From: JAUXLW01 sp964195005
GTDB lineage: Bacteria > Actinomycetota > Acidimicrobiia > Spongiisociales > SHLN01
DNA: 5,867 nucleotides
NCBI GenBank assembly: GCA_964195005.1
Contig: CAXMOO010000010.1
Location: 1-5,867, forward strand
Direction: 5' to 3'
Shown: in pieces, positions 1 to 5,541 of the stretch
Layout: every line of letters begins with the position of its first letter
How positions within the stretch are numbered: the stretch's first letter is position 1
Notes under the pieces: generated by a model
The model's database searches: none
What the model was told of the DNA's origin: nothing
The model's input: only the letters and a program-made list of their open reading frames with translations
Translations under genes and position numbers: made by a program

Positions 1-1
1 A

Positions 2-67
2 CATGACGCCGTGCGGCCGATGCTGCCTTCCACGCCGGGGACCGGGTACGGCGGACCGATACGGTAG
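2..67 (+). CDS. possible 3' end of an upstream gene (partial)
   Basis: From the left edge one plus-strand frame is open for 21 codons and ends in TAG at 65-67. The tail reads like a protein end rich in Pro and Gly (…PSTPGTGYGGPIR). By my count 17 of 21 third positions are G or C, as in the real genes of the window. The other two plus frames are a stop at codon 2 and a Cys/Arg-rich frame that looks less protein-like. The piece is too short to assign a family. If real, it leaves 137 bp before the next gene for a promoter. Confidence 0.25.
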   Translation, partial: HDAVRPMLPSTPGTGYGGPIR

Positions 68-163
68 GGAGCCTGAGGTTTCGTTCCCCCCAGAGCACTC
101 ACGTCCGGGTCGGGTGAGAGTCGAGCCAATGTGCGAATAGATACTGCTTCCATTGCGGCTGCT

Positions 164-185
164 TCTGAGCGATTCGACGCTCAGA
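164..185. promoter_or_regulatory. perfect 8-bp inverted repeat upstream of the YihY-like gene, possible operator
   Basis: The arms TCTGAGCG (164-171) and CGCTCAGA (178-185) are perfect reverse complements around a 6-base centre (ATTCGA). The palindrome ends 5 bp before a TAnnnT hexamer at 191-196 and 19 bp before the ATG, so it would cover the -35 and spacer of a promoter starting there. That placement is typical of an operator for a dimeric regulator. It could also be an RNA hairpin ending an upstream transcript, but no T tract follows it. The structure is seen directly; the role is inferred. Confidence 0.4.
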
Positions 186-190
186 CATCG

Positions 191-196
191 TAGAGT
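191..196 (+). promoter_or_regulatory. candidate -10 hexamer (TAGAGT) for a leaderless transcript
   Basis: TAGAGT matches the actinobacterial -10 pattern TAnnnT and lies 8 nt before the ATG at 205. There is no Shine-Dalgarno sequence before this ATG. Together these suggest that transcription begins at or next to the start codon, as in leaderless actinobacterial mRNAs. No good -35 is visible; the expected place lies inside the 164-185 palindrome. The metallophosphoesterase gene has the same arrangement with the same spacing. Confidence 0.35.
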
Positions 197-204
197 CTCG
201 GACG

Positions 205-1092
205 ATGGCGAATTCATCCCCTCTTCGGCTAAGCCCGCTTGGGCGATCAACCAGGTCCCTGGTCGACCTCCTCATGGAGACATACCAATCCTGGCGGGCT
301 GATCGAGCCATCCGAATGGGCGCCGGGCTCGCCTACTACGCGGTCTTCGCCGCGGTCCCGCTGGTCACGACCGCCATCGCCATCGCTGGACTCATTTTCT
401 CAGAATCTGAGATTCGGGACTTCTTGATGCAGCAGCTCACAGAGCTGCTCTCTGCAGACATCGGGACCGCAGCCACTGATCTCGCGGAGACTATTGACAC
501 GCCATCTACCATCAGCAGTCTGGGAACGCTGGGACTCATTTCCGGTATCTTCGCCGCCTCCGTCCTATTCGTTGCGTTGCAGGACGCGTTCAATGTCATG
601 TGGGGCTTCCCGGTGGAGCGGGGATTCCGCCAAAAGCTGCGCCGCCGCCTGGTTGCGTTCCTAGTGGTCCTCCTGGCCGGCGCCCTGCTCCTCGCCACCC
701 TGCTTGTGCAAACTCTCGCGGTCTTCGTCGATGAGTTCTTCCCGGGTGAGTTCGAAAACCTGAGTTTTCTCAACGATCTCATTGTTACTGGATCGACGTG
801 GACCCTTGCCGTGCTCGCCTTGGCGGTGTTGTTTCGGCTCCTCGTCCGCCAACCGCTCTCGTGGCGGCATGTGCTCGTGGCCTCTGGCATCACCGCCATC
901 TTGTCAATCGCGGGGACGTGGGCACTTGGCTTCTACTTCGAGCGTTTTGGTTCGCTCTCAGTCGGTGGCGTAGTCGGCAGCCTGCTCGTCATACTGGTCT
1001 GGCTGTATTACGAATCCCAGATCGTTATCGGTGGCGCCGAGCTACTCAAGGTTCTCGACCGCCGCGGACAACGCGCATTGACGGGTCAATGA
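205..1092 (+). CDS. YihY/BrkB (UPF0761) family integral membrane protein
   Basis: This 295-residue polytopic inner-membrane protein has the marks of the YihY/virulence factor BrkB family. The motif GAGLAYYAVFAAVPLV (about residues 39-54) opens TM1. The region 106-135 carries TM2 and the LQDAFNVMWGF motif. Further helices lie near 149-175, 199-214 and 222-245. The last helix (about 254-280) holds the family-typical LVWLYYESQIVIGGAEL ending. The length is usual for the family. Despite the old name (ribonuclease BN) it is not expected to be an RNase; its role is unresolved, and envelope or transport roles have been proposed. The ATG at 205 is chosen because it leaves a normal ~40-residue cytoplasmic N-terminus; no Shine-Dalgarno is visible. 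It heads an apparent operon with the repeat protein and the RDD gene. Family assignment is firm; function is not. Confidence 0.9.
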   Translation: MANSSPLRLSPLGRSTRSLVDLLMETYQSWRADRAIRMGAGLAYYAVFAAVPLVTTAIAIAGLIFSESEIRDFLMQQLTELLSADIGTAATDLAETIDTPSTISSLGTLGLISGIFAASVLFVALQDAFNVMWGFPVERGFRQKLRRRLVAFLVVLLAGALLLATLLVQTLAVFVDEFFPGEFENLSFLNDLIVTGSTWTLAVLALAVLFRLLVRQPLSWRHVLVASGITAILSIAGTWALGFYFERFGSLSVGGVVGSLLVILVWLYYESQIVIGGAELLKVLDRRGQRALTGQ

Positions 1093-1120
1093 TCCACGAG
1101 CATCAGGTACGCTGGCCGGT

Positions 1121-1128
1121 GGAAGGAG
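1121..1128 (+). promoter_or_regulatory. Shine-Dalgarno (GGAAGGAG) that selects the GTG start at 1134
   Basis: GGAAGGAG sits 5 nt before an in-frame GTG at 1134. The alternative start, an ATG at 1089 overlapping the previous TGA (ATGA), has no ribosome binding site and would add 15 residues. I prefer the GTG. Confidence 0.65.
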
Positions 1129-1133
1129 CAACT

Positions 1134-2033
1134 GTGGACTACGAGCCTGATACCGAGGCCCTGGGAATTCCGAGTGACGTGAACGAGATCGACACGACCG
1201 AAATACCGGTCGACCCGACCGACGTGTTCGAGATCGACGTGCGCGAGGTCGAAGTGTCTGATGGAGCCGAGGCCGAAACGGCTTCTGAAACCTCATCGGT
1301 AGCGCGCTCTGCGGGCGAGATGGCCATGTCGGCGTGGCTCACCGCGGTCCAGCAAAGCGCTGAAGCTACTCGATCGCTCGTACGTAAGGTCGCTGAGAGT
1401 TCAGCAGGTCGGATTGTGTCCGAAATGGCGTCCGGGGCGTTGGAAGCCATTGCCGAAGAAGTCGACGTTCAAGAGGCAAGCAGAATTGCCGAAGAGCGGC
1501 TCGGGCGGGTCATTTCGGTTGTCGTGCCTGTGGTCGTGCAGTCATTGGACCCGGCCGAGTTGATGGAGCACATCGATGTCAATGAGGTCCTCGACGCCGT
1601 CGACGTGAACGCCGTTCTGGACCGGGTAGACGTGGGTTCACTCCTCGATCGGATAGATGTCAATGCCCTTCTAGAGCGGGTGGACGTCAACAGCCTCATG
1701 GAGGAACTGAACGTCGATGCGCTCATCCAGCGGGCCGATGTCGACGCCCTCTTGGCAAAGGTCGACCTGGACGCCGTTCTGGCGCGGGTGGATATGGACG
1801 CCGTCCTCGAGCGAGTCGATGTGGCCGAAATAGCGAAGCGAGCAGAGATCGGCGACCTTGTTGCCGCCAGCACGAGCAAGGTCGCTGGATCAGCCCTGGA
1901 TCTGGGACGCCGTCAGGCGGTGGCGCTCGACACGCTCCTCGCCCGGACAGTCAATCGGATCCTGGGACGTGACTCGGATGCCATGCCTCCGGGCCCGCCA
2001 ACCCTGGTGAGACCGCCGGACACGTCGTCGTGA
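1134..2033 (+). CDS. acidic protein with ten tandem 9-residue repeats, coupled to an RDD gene
   Basis: This 299-residue protein has no signal peptide or clear membrane helix. Residues 1-45 are very acidic and rich in D/E-I/V pairs. Residues ~55-145 look helical, with a short hydrophobic run (VISVVVPVVV) near 124-133. Residues 148-237 hold ten uninterrupted copies of a 9-residue unit with consensus D-V-N/D-A-L/V-L-x-R-V. The C-terminal tail is basic (…LLARTVNRILGRD…) and ends Pro-rich. It follows the YihY-like gene by 41 bp, and its TGA overlaps the RDD start codon by 4 bases (GTGA), so the two are very likely translationally coupled. From memory, similar D-V-x-A-L-L-x-R-V repeats occur next to or fused with RDD domains in other actinobacteria; this needs a search. 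A soluble partner of the RDD protein is my inference. It could also start at 1089. Confidence 0.82.
   Translation: MDYEPDTEALGIPSDVNEIDTTEIPVDPTDVFEIDVREVEVSDGAEAETASETSSVARSAGEMAMSAWLTAVQQSAEATRSLVRKVAESSAGRIVSEMASGALEAIAEEVDVQEASRIAEERLGRVISVVVPVVVQSLDPAELMEHIDVNEVLDAVDVNAVLDRVDVGSLLDRIDVNALLERVDVNSLMEELNVDALIQRADVDALLAKVDLDAVLARVDMDAVLERVDVAEIAKRAEIGDLVAASTSKVAGSALDLGRRQAVALDTLLARTVNRILGRDSDAMPPGPPTLVRPPDTSS
1575..1844 (+). repeat. ten tandem 27-bp units encoding the nonapeptide DVNALLxRV
   Basis: Units begin at 1575, 1602, 1629, 1656, 1683, 1710, 1737, 1764, 1791 and 1818, all exactly 27 bp. Position 1 is Asp in nine units and Asn in one; position 2 is Val, Leu or Met; positions 5, 6 and 9 are mostly aliphatic; position 8 is usually Arg. 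A degenerate eleventh unit (EIGDLVAAS) follows. The protein repeat is much better conserved than the DNA, which uses different synonymous codons, so it is old and held by selection rather than a fresh slippage product. Confidence 0.92.
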
Positions 2034-2587
2034 CGAGCCCGGTCGGGGAAGTATCGGGCCACTACGCCGGAGTATTCACCAGGCTGGCGGCTTTCATCAT
2101 CGATTGGTTCGTCATCGTCTTCGCCTACGGCTTGATTCTGGGCGGAACCCGGTTTGTACTGGAAGCACTTTTCTCGGTGGAGTTTGATCTCAGTTCCGGA
2201 GATGCCATCTGGTGGTGGGTCGGATTCGGGGCGTGGGCGTTCGTCTATTTGACTGTTGGCCTGTCTATTACCGGCCGCACGGTCGGCAAGGGCCTGCTCG
2301 GCCTGCGAGTAGTAACCCGCCAAGGAGAGCCGATTGGGCCGGGCCGGGCCGCAGCCCGGGTGTTCGTCATGCCGCTCAGCTTCGCGTTGCTTGGTCTTGG
2401 TTTCCTAGGCATCATCCTTGGGCGAGAGCGGCGGGCGCTGCACGACGTGATCAGCAGGTGTGCGGTGGTTTACGACTGGGGGGATCGACCCGCCGAGATG
2501 CCGGCCCCGCTCACACGATTCCTCGAGCGACGAGGAGTGGGTGTGGCGTCTGTCTCCCCATCGGAGCCTGAAACAACGCGATCGTAG
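2030..2587 (+). CDS. RDD family integral membrane protein
   Basis: This 185-residue protein has the RDD domain signature. YAGVFTRLAAFIID (residues 12-25) supplies the Arg (R18) and first Asp (D25) in TM1 (about 20-44). TM2 spans about 60-80 and is followed by the conserved TGRTVGKGLLGLRVV loop (81-95). TM3 spans about 111-130 and is followed by R-A-L-H-D-V-I-S, which gives the second Asp (D139). The C-terminal 40 residues are a hydrophilic tail. RDD proteins are mostly of unknown function; some are linked to ion transport. The GTG start overlaps the preceding TGA and lacks a nearby strong Shine-Dalgarno, which fits translation by coupling to the repeat protein. It is the last gene of the 205-2587 operon and converges on the HdeD-like gene, with 23 bp between their stops. 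Confidence 0.9.
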   Translation: MTSPVGEVSGHYAGVFTRLAAFIIDWFVIVFAYGLILGGTRFVLEALFSVEFDLSSGDAIWWWVGFGAWAFVYLTVGLSITGRTVGKGLLGLRVVTRQGEPIGPGRAAARVFVMPLSFALLGLGFLGIILGRERRALHDVISRCAVVYDWGDRPAEMPAPLTRFLERRGVGVASVSPSEPETTRS

Positions 2588-2598
2588 AACCGCGGTTC
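2587..2598. other. 12-bp perfect palindrome between convergent genes
   Basis: GAACCGCGGTTC is self-complementary with no loop. It begins on the last base of the RDD stop codon and lies in the 23-bp gap to the minus-strand gene's stop. It lacks a T tract and a loop, so it is a poor intrinsic terminator. A protein site or a coincidence are both possible. Another weak stem, GCTCA/TGAGC (2609-2625), overlaps the end of the neighbouring gene. Confidence 0.25.
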
Positions 2599-2610
2599 AG
2601 TCGACCGAGC

Positions 2611-3177
2611 TCAAGCCGTCTGAGCCGATCGAAGCCTCAGTGACAGGACCATCTGCACCAGCCCGGAAGCGATGAGCGTGAGCCCGATGACGAGTGCAAT
2701 TACGAGGAGCGTTATATCAGGCCAGAGCAGTAATATCACACCGCCGATGGCCGTGATGACGCCGCCGGCAACACTGACGAACGCAAAGTCGGGATCCTTA
2801 TCGCGTATCCCCTGATAGGCATCAACCAATCCCGAGAGAATCCAAAATAGGCCCACCACGATCACGAAGATCTCGATCGCGCGCGAGGGCCTGCGCATTA
2901 CGAAGAGCCCAGCGATGATTCCCAATACGCCTACCAGGAAGAGCACCCAGGTGCCTTCGCCGCTTTCGCCGAGTGCGAAGAACATACGGAAAATTCCGAT
3001 CGCTAGCAGCTGGACCCCGGCCAGGACGACGAGGACGAGCAGCGTGCGGCTTGGCCAGGCGATCACGATGACGCCCAGTCCAACCGAGATCAGCCCCCCC
3101 AGAAGCACCCAATACCACTTGCGGGCCGGGTTGGTCTCGGGCCCGTACTGCGAAAGTAAGTCTTGCTCGGTGCTCAC
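2611..3177 (-). CDS. HdeD-like DUF308 membrane protein
   Basis: This 188-residue protein has six membrane helices arranged as three internal two-helix repeats, the usual DUF308/HdeD plan. Each repeat has a Gly-rich helix ending at a Pro motif: AWPSRTLL (P42), RRPSRAIE (P97) and LWPDITLL (P153), followed by a second helix with a G-x-x-x-I/L-x-S/A-G-type ending. The N-terminal ~20 residues are hydrophilic and cytoplasmic. In enteric bacteria HdeD is an acid-resistance membrane protein; most relatives have no known role, so the symbol is withheld. I choose the GTG at 3177 because AGGAGG lies 6 nt upstream; a longer frame to 3264 would add 29 residues that do not look like a protein N-terminus. 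The gene is monocistronic or lies downstream of the small gene at 3420-3722 on the same strand, 242 bp away. Confidence 0.88.
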   Translation of the reverse strand: MSTEQDLLSQYGPETNPARKWYWVLLGGLISVGLGVIVIAWPSRTLLVLVVLAGVQLLAIGIFRMFFALGESGEGTWVLFLVGVLGIIAGLFVMRRPSRAIEIFVIVVGLFWILSGLVDAYQGIRDKDPDFAFVSVAGGVITAIGGVILLLWPDITLLVIALVIGLTLIASGLVQMVLSLRLRSAQTA

Positions 3178-3183
3178 GGTCGA

Positions 3184-3189
3184 CCTCCT
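3184..3189 (-). promoter_or_regulatory. Shine-Dalgarno (AGGAGG) fixing the GTG start of the HdeD-like gene
   Basis: The plus strand reads CCTCCT here, so the minus-strand mRNA has a perfect AGGAGG 6 nt before the GTG at 3177-3175. It rules in favour of this start over upstream in-frame codons. The 242 bp from 3178 to 3419 hold no gene I can support. Confidence 0.8.
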
Positions 3190-3419
3190 GTGTTGATCGG
3201 CGGAATGGTAGACCGACGAGGTCGCGAAATTCCAGCCGAGCCTAAAAAGGGAGGTCGTCGGCAATCCCCATTTGAGATGCGTGGCATTGGACGAGTCGAA
3301 TCGAAACTATGCGATTACCCGGCTGTCAAGCTCCTGCAGATTGGATAGCCGCCGGGGTCCCACAGATCCCAGTGGCAAGCCCCCGGGCCAAGATTTCGAC
3401 AAACTCAGGATTCGGGGAA

Positions 3420-3722
3420 CTAACCAGCCGCCTGAGTGGGTTCGGCGACCTGCGGTGCCGGCTCTGCCTCCCAGCGGCCGTTTCGGCGACGCCTCCCGAC
3501 AAGAAACCCCGCGACAATCCCGAGACCGAGTGCACCAAGAACTAGCCCAAGCACCCACCGCGGAGCTTCTGAGATCGAAGCCTGGGCTCGCTTGGCCGTG
3601 TCGGCGATCACTGCGGCGTTCTTAGCGATGCGGGCAACTTCGGTCACCGTTTCGGCTGCATTGCCGAGTGCGCTCACCAGAAGTGCGGTCGAGTTCCCGG
3701 CCTGAAATCCTGATAGTGCCAT
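3420..3722 (-). CDS. small single-helix membrane protein, paralog of the 5578 gene
   Basis: This 100-residue protein belongs to no family I recognise. Residues 1-55 form an Ala-rich, probably amphipathic helical segment (VSALGNAAETVTEVARIAKNA…). Residues 56-76 are one membrane helix with a Gly-rich core (LGALGLGIVAG). RRRR follows at 77-80, then a Pro/Ala/Glu-rich tail. The basic cluster after the helix suggests that the tail is cytoplasmic and the Ala-rich part lies outside or along the membrane; this topology is inferred. It aligns without gaps to the protein at 5578-5867, with 29 identities over residues 13-78 by my count. The start at 3722 is supported by AAGGAGGAGGG; the AGGAGG at 3734-3729 is 6 nt from the ATG. 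A 75-bp inverted-repeat element begins 22 bp upstream and separates the gene from any older promoter. Confidence 0.78.
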   Translation of the reverse strand: MALSGFQAGNSTALLVSALGNAAETVTEVARIAKNAAVIADTAKRAQASISEAPRWVLGLVLGALGLGIVAGFLVGRRRRNGRWEAEPAPQVAEPTQAAG

Positions 3723-3744
3723 ATCCCTCCTCCTTCATCAGAAT

Positions 3745-3819
3745 CTAGTGTCCTGCGTCGTAAGTTTGTGCTGATATCGCCGAGGACTCGGCGTTCATGG
3801 CAAGGACGCAGGACACTAG
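3745..3819. mobile_element. 75-bp inverted-repeat element, probable IS630-type MITE in a CTAG site
   Basis: The ends CTAGTGTCCTGCGTC (3745-3759) and GACGCAGGACACTAG (3805-3819) are perfect 15-bp reverse complements around a 45-bp centre. The centre holds a second hairpin, CGCCGAG-GA-CTCGGCG (3778-3793). If the outer TA pairs (3746-3747 and 3817-3818) are a target duplication, the element is 69 bp (3748-3816) with 12-bp terminal repeats, inserted in CTAG. IS630-family elements duplicate TA, and IS630 itself favours CTAG; this is established knowledge, while assigning the element to that family is inference. It encodes no transposase and would need one in trans. It ends 22 bp upstream of the minus-strand ATG at 3722. 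As RNA it would fold into a long hairpin, so it could also affect transcription. Confidence 0.7.
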
Positions 3820-3908
3820 GCGACCGGCCCCCGTTATGCGTCAGCGGCGAACATGATGGACTGTGGCACCCCATGCGCAGGTCGCTGAGGCCATATGAGG
3901 AGGCGGCA

Positions 3909-4007
3909 TTGACTCGACTCGTTTCAGGCCTCTTGACGTTGAACAGAGCGCTCAACGAGTGGCAGCTGCAACGGATTGATTGCGAAAGCTGGCCGGCGGC
4001 TGAGTAG
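3909..4007 (+). CDS. possible 32-residue small protein (TTG start)
   Basis: A perfect AGGAGG (3898-3903) lies 5 nt before an in-frame TTG. The frame encodes MTRLVSGLLTLNRALNEWQ…, a likely amphipathic helix, and ends in TAG at 4005-4007. An upstream in-frame ATG at 3873 would give 44 residues but has no ribosome binding site. Against it: TTG is a rare start, the frame is short, and an AGGAGG can occur by chance in GC-rich DNA. It might also be a remnant of a larger gene. Confidence 0.22.
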   Translation: MTRLVSGLLTLNRALNEWQLQRIDCESWPAAE

Positions 4008-4047
4008 GCACACTCAGAGAAGGCCAACCTTGGAATCTACCTGCTTC

Positions 4048-4053
4048 TAGGCT
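4048..4053 (+). promoter_or_regulatory. candidate -10 hexamer (TAGGCT) for a leaderless transcript
   Basis: TAGGCT fits TAnnnT and lies 8 nt before the ATG at 4062, which has no Shine-Dalgarno sequence. The spacing is the same as at the YihY-like gene. No convincing -35 is visible. A short dyad CCAA-CC-TTGG (4024-4033) lies in the -35 zone but is weak. Confidence 0.33.
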
Positions 4054-4061
4054 CCAGCTGC

Positions 4062-5060
4062 ATGTCGGACAAAGCTGCTGAACCGAGCGAACCATTGCCA
4101 CCCTTGACCCGCTGGCAACGGGCGGCGATTGTCCTATCCGGCATGTTGCTCACCGCGTTTGTACTTCTGCTGGTGTTCGTGGTCTATCCGTGGGCGCGCT
4201 GGACCGAGGACTTCTTTCCCGGCCGTGCCCCCGACGAGGTGCTACGGGCCAACGCCTGGATCACCACCGACGAGACCATCACATTCACCGTTCTGGGTGA
4301 CAACGGCTCCGGCGGGCGGAATGCCATGGACGTAGCCCGCCAGATGGCTCGCACCTACCAGGAGACGCCCTATGGACTGAGCGTGCTGCTGGGTGACATC
4401 TCCTATTACGGCGGCATTGTCGACCGGTTCGACGACGTCTTCGTGGAGCCAATGGGCCCGTTGATTGATGCCGGTGTCGAGTTCGAGCTGGCGATCGGCA
4501 ACCATGAGATCCAGGAGAACCCGGATCCCGAGGCGCTGGAAGAGGTTGGTGAGAAGCTTCGCCTATTGGGCTTCGCGAACAGCTATTACAAGGTCACCCA
4601 CGGGCCTGTCGACTTCTTCATCATCGACTCCAGCCTGCCGCTGGCCGGGCTCACCACCGCCGAAGAGCAGTTGGCCTGGCTGGAACGAGAGTTGGCTGCC
4701 TCGGACGCCACCTGGCAAGTGGCTGCCCTTCATCATCAGCTGTTTTCGTCGGCGAAGAAACGCGATCCGGATCCTCGGGTGCGAGAGGCTCTCGAGCCGC
4801 TGTTCATCGAGTACGGCGTCGACATCGTGTTCTACGGCCACGACCACTTCTACGAGCGCATGAAGCCCCAGAGCGGGGTCACCTATGTGCTGAGCGGCGG
4901 TGGGTCGAAAGTCTCCGAAGTTGGCTTCAGCGAGTTCACCGCGGTGGCCGAGGAGAAGCTGCAGTTCATGCTGGTCGACGTGAACGGAGACACGATGGTC
5001 GTTCAGGCCATCGACCAGAACGGCGTCGTGTTCGACGAGTTCACGATCAATCCGAGGTGA
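4062..5060 (+). CDS. membrane-anchored metallophosphoesterase, purple acid phosphatase-like
   Basis: This 332-residue protein has a ~20-residue hydrophilic N-terminus, one membrane helix (about 21-42) without a cleavage motif, and a calcineurin-like metallophosphoesterase domain (about 73-285) that should face outside. The metal-binding motifs are all present in order: GDNG (D80), GDISY (D112, Y115), GNHE (N147, H148), LHHQ (H224) and GHDH (H260, H262). The GDxxY motif with its Tyr, and the lack of a His in motif I, resemble purple acid phosphatases rather than DxH-type enzymes. It should hydrolyse phosphate esters with a two-metal centre; the substrate is unknown, with extracytoplasmic phosphomonoesters or diesters the natural guess. 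Gln replaces the usual Pro after the motif IV His pair. The domain ends in a short β-rich C-terminus. The gene starts an operon; its stop is 4 bp before the next ATG. Confidence 0.92.
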   Translation: MSDKAAEPSEPLPPLTRWQRAAIVLSGMLLTAFVLLLVFVVYPWARWTEDFFPGRAPDEVLRANAWITTDETITFTVLGDNGSGGRNAMDVARQMARTYQETPYGLSVLLGDISYYGGIVDRFDDVFVEPMGPLIDAGVEFELAIGNHEIQENPDPEALEEVGEKLRLLGFANSYYKVTHGPVDFFIIDSSLPLAGLTTAEEQLAWLERELAASDATWQVAALHHQLFSSAKKRDPDPRVREALEPLFIEYGVDIVFYGHDHFYERMKPQSGVTYVLSGGGSKVSEVGFSEFTAVAEEKLQFMLVDVNGDTMVVQAIDQNGVVFDEFTINPR

Positions 5061-5064
5061 GGGT

Positions 5065-5541
5065 ATGACGGAGACGAGCAGAGGACGCATCATCGCCTCC
5101 GCGGCAGCCGGGCTGGCGACGCTCCTGCTCACGTTGGCACCCAGTGCCTTGCTGGTCGCCATCATTGCCCTGGGGGCCCTCGGAGAGGCCGAGTTCGCCC
5201 GGTTGGGGCCAGTCGCAGTTCTGGGGTTTGTAACGATTGCCCTTGGCTCGGCGTACCTGGTGAATAGGTGGCTGCAGCGCGCCTGGTCTGAGCCAAGCCG
5301 TCGACCGGCGGATGTTTGGATCGCTTTTGTAGTGGCGCTCACCATCCTGCTGGTCGGCGTTGTCCTCATCCCCGTGCTCATCGTTCTGATCACGGTGGAC
5401 AGCGACCATGGTCTCTCCGACAGGGGGCTCCTTGTCGACGTCCTCTGGGTCTCGGGTCATCTCGGACTCGGGGCGGTTGCCTACTTCGCCGCTCGGGCAC
5501 TGTTCTATGCCAAGAGGCCGGATGCGCTAGCTTCTGAATGA
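5065..5541 (+). CDS. four-helix integral membrane protein of unknown family
   Basis: This 158-residue protein is not one I recognise. Hydrophobic stretches at about 9-36, 47-66, 85-111 and 124-147 predict four membrane helices. The first loop is short (GEAEFAR), and the middle loop 67-83 is basic (NRWLQRAWSEPSRRPAD), so it and both termini should be cytoplasmic. The last segment carries a lone His (W-V-S-G-H, residue 132). The ATG at 5065 is 4 bp after the phosphoesterase stop. GAGG (5054-5057), at the end of that gene, supplies a ribosome binding site 7 nt away, so the two genes are probably translated together. A role tied to the phosphoesterase is likely from context alone. Its last codons (ALASE-stop) lie inside the first copy of a tandem repeat. 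Confidence 0.78.
   Translation: MTETSRGRIIASAAAGLATLLLTLAPSALLVAIIALGALGEAEFARLGPVAVLGFVTIALGSAYLVNRWLQRAWSEPSRRPADVWIAFVVALTILLVGVVLIPVLIVLITVDSDHGLSDRGLLVDVLWVSGHLGLGAVAYFAARALFYAKRPDALASE

Larger units (their letters stand above)
3723..4061. other. 339-bp intergenic region between divergent genes
   Basis: This stretch separates the minus-strand small membrane protein gene from the plus-strand metallophosphoesterase gene. It holds the small gene's ribosome binding site (3726-3734), the MITE-like element (3745-3819), a doubtful small ORF (3909-4007), an 8-bp palindrome GAGCGCTC and the candidate -10 of the phosphoesterase gene (4048-4053). Several longer frames cross it on both strands but have codon use and composition (Cys, Ser, Arg runs) unlike the real genes. 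Confidence 0.6.

Noticed and set aside
39..48. GGGTAC as a SigF/SigB-type stress promoter -10
   Set aside because: No GTTT-like -35 lies at the right distance, and it overlaps the possible tail of an upstream gene.
798..1133. Upstream extension of the repeat-protein frame into the YihY-like gene
   Set aside because: The frame is open by chance opposite a high-GC gene; its Arg/Cys/His-rich translation is not protein-like, and a good GGAAGGAG-GTG start exists at 1134.
1575..1844. CRISPR array or DNA satellite
   Set aside because: The 27-bp periodicity has no spacers, the DNA units differ at synonymous positions, and the frame is maintained, so it is a protein repeat.
2587..2625. Intrinsic terminator between the convergent genes
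   Set aside because: The palindrome at 2587-2598 has no loop and neither stem is followed by a T tract on either strand.
3301..3329. TTGACA (minus strand, 3329-3324) followed by TAGTTT as a promoter for the HdeD-like gene
   Set aside because: The spacer is only 14 bp and no better -10 lies 16-18 bp downstream; the start codon is also about 125 bp further on.
3272..3625. Plus-strand open frame across the gap and the small minus-strand gene
   Set aside because: It overlaps the well-supported minus-strand gene, has no ribosome binding site and reads as Arg/Pro/Ser-rich shadow sequence.
4563..5393. Long minus-strand open frame opposite the phosphoesterase and four-helix genes
   Set aside because: It is antisense to two genes with clear family or membrane features; the translation is low-complexity Arg/Ala/Ser sequence without a start signal.
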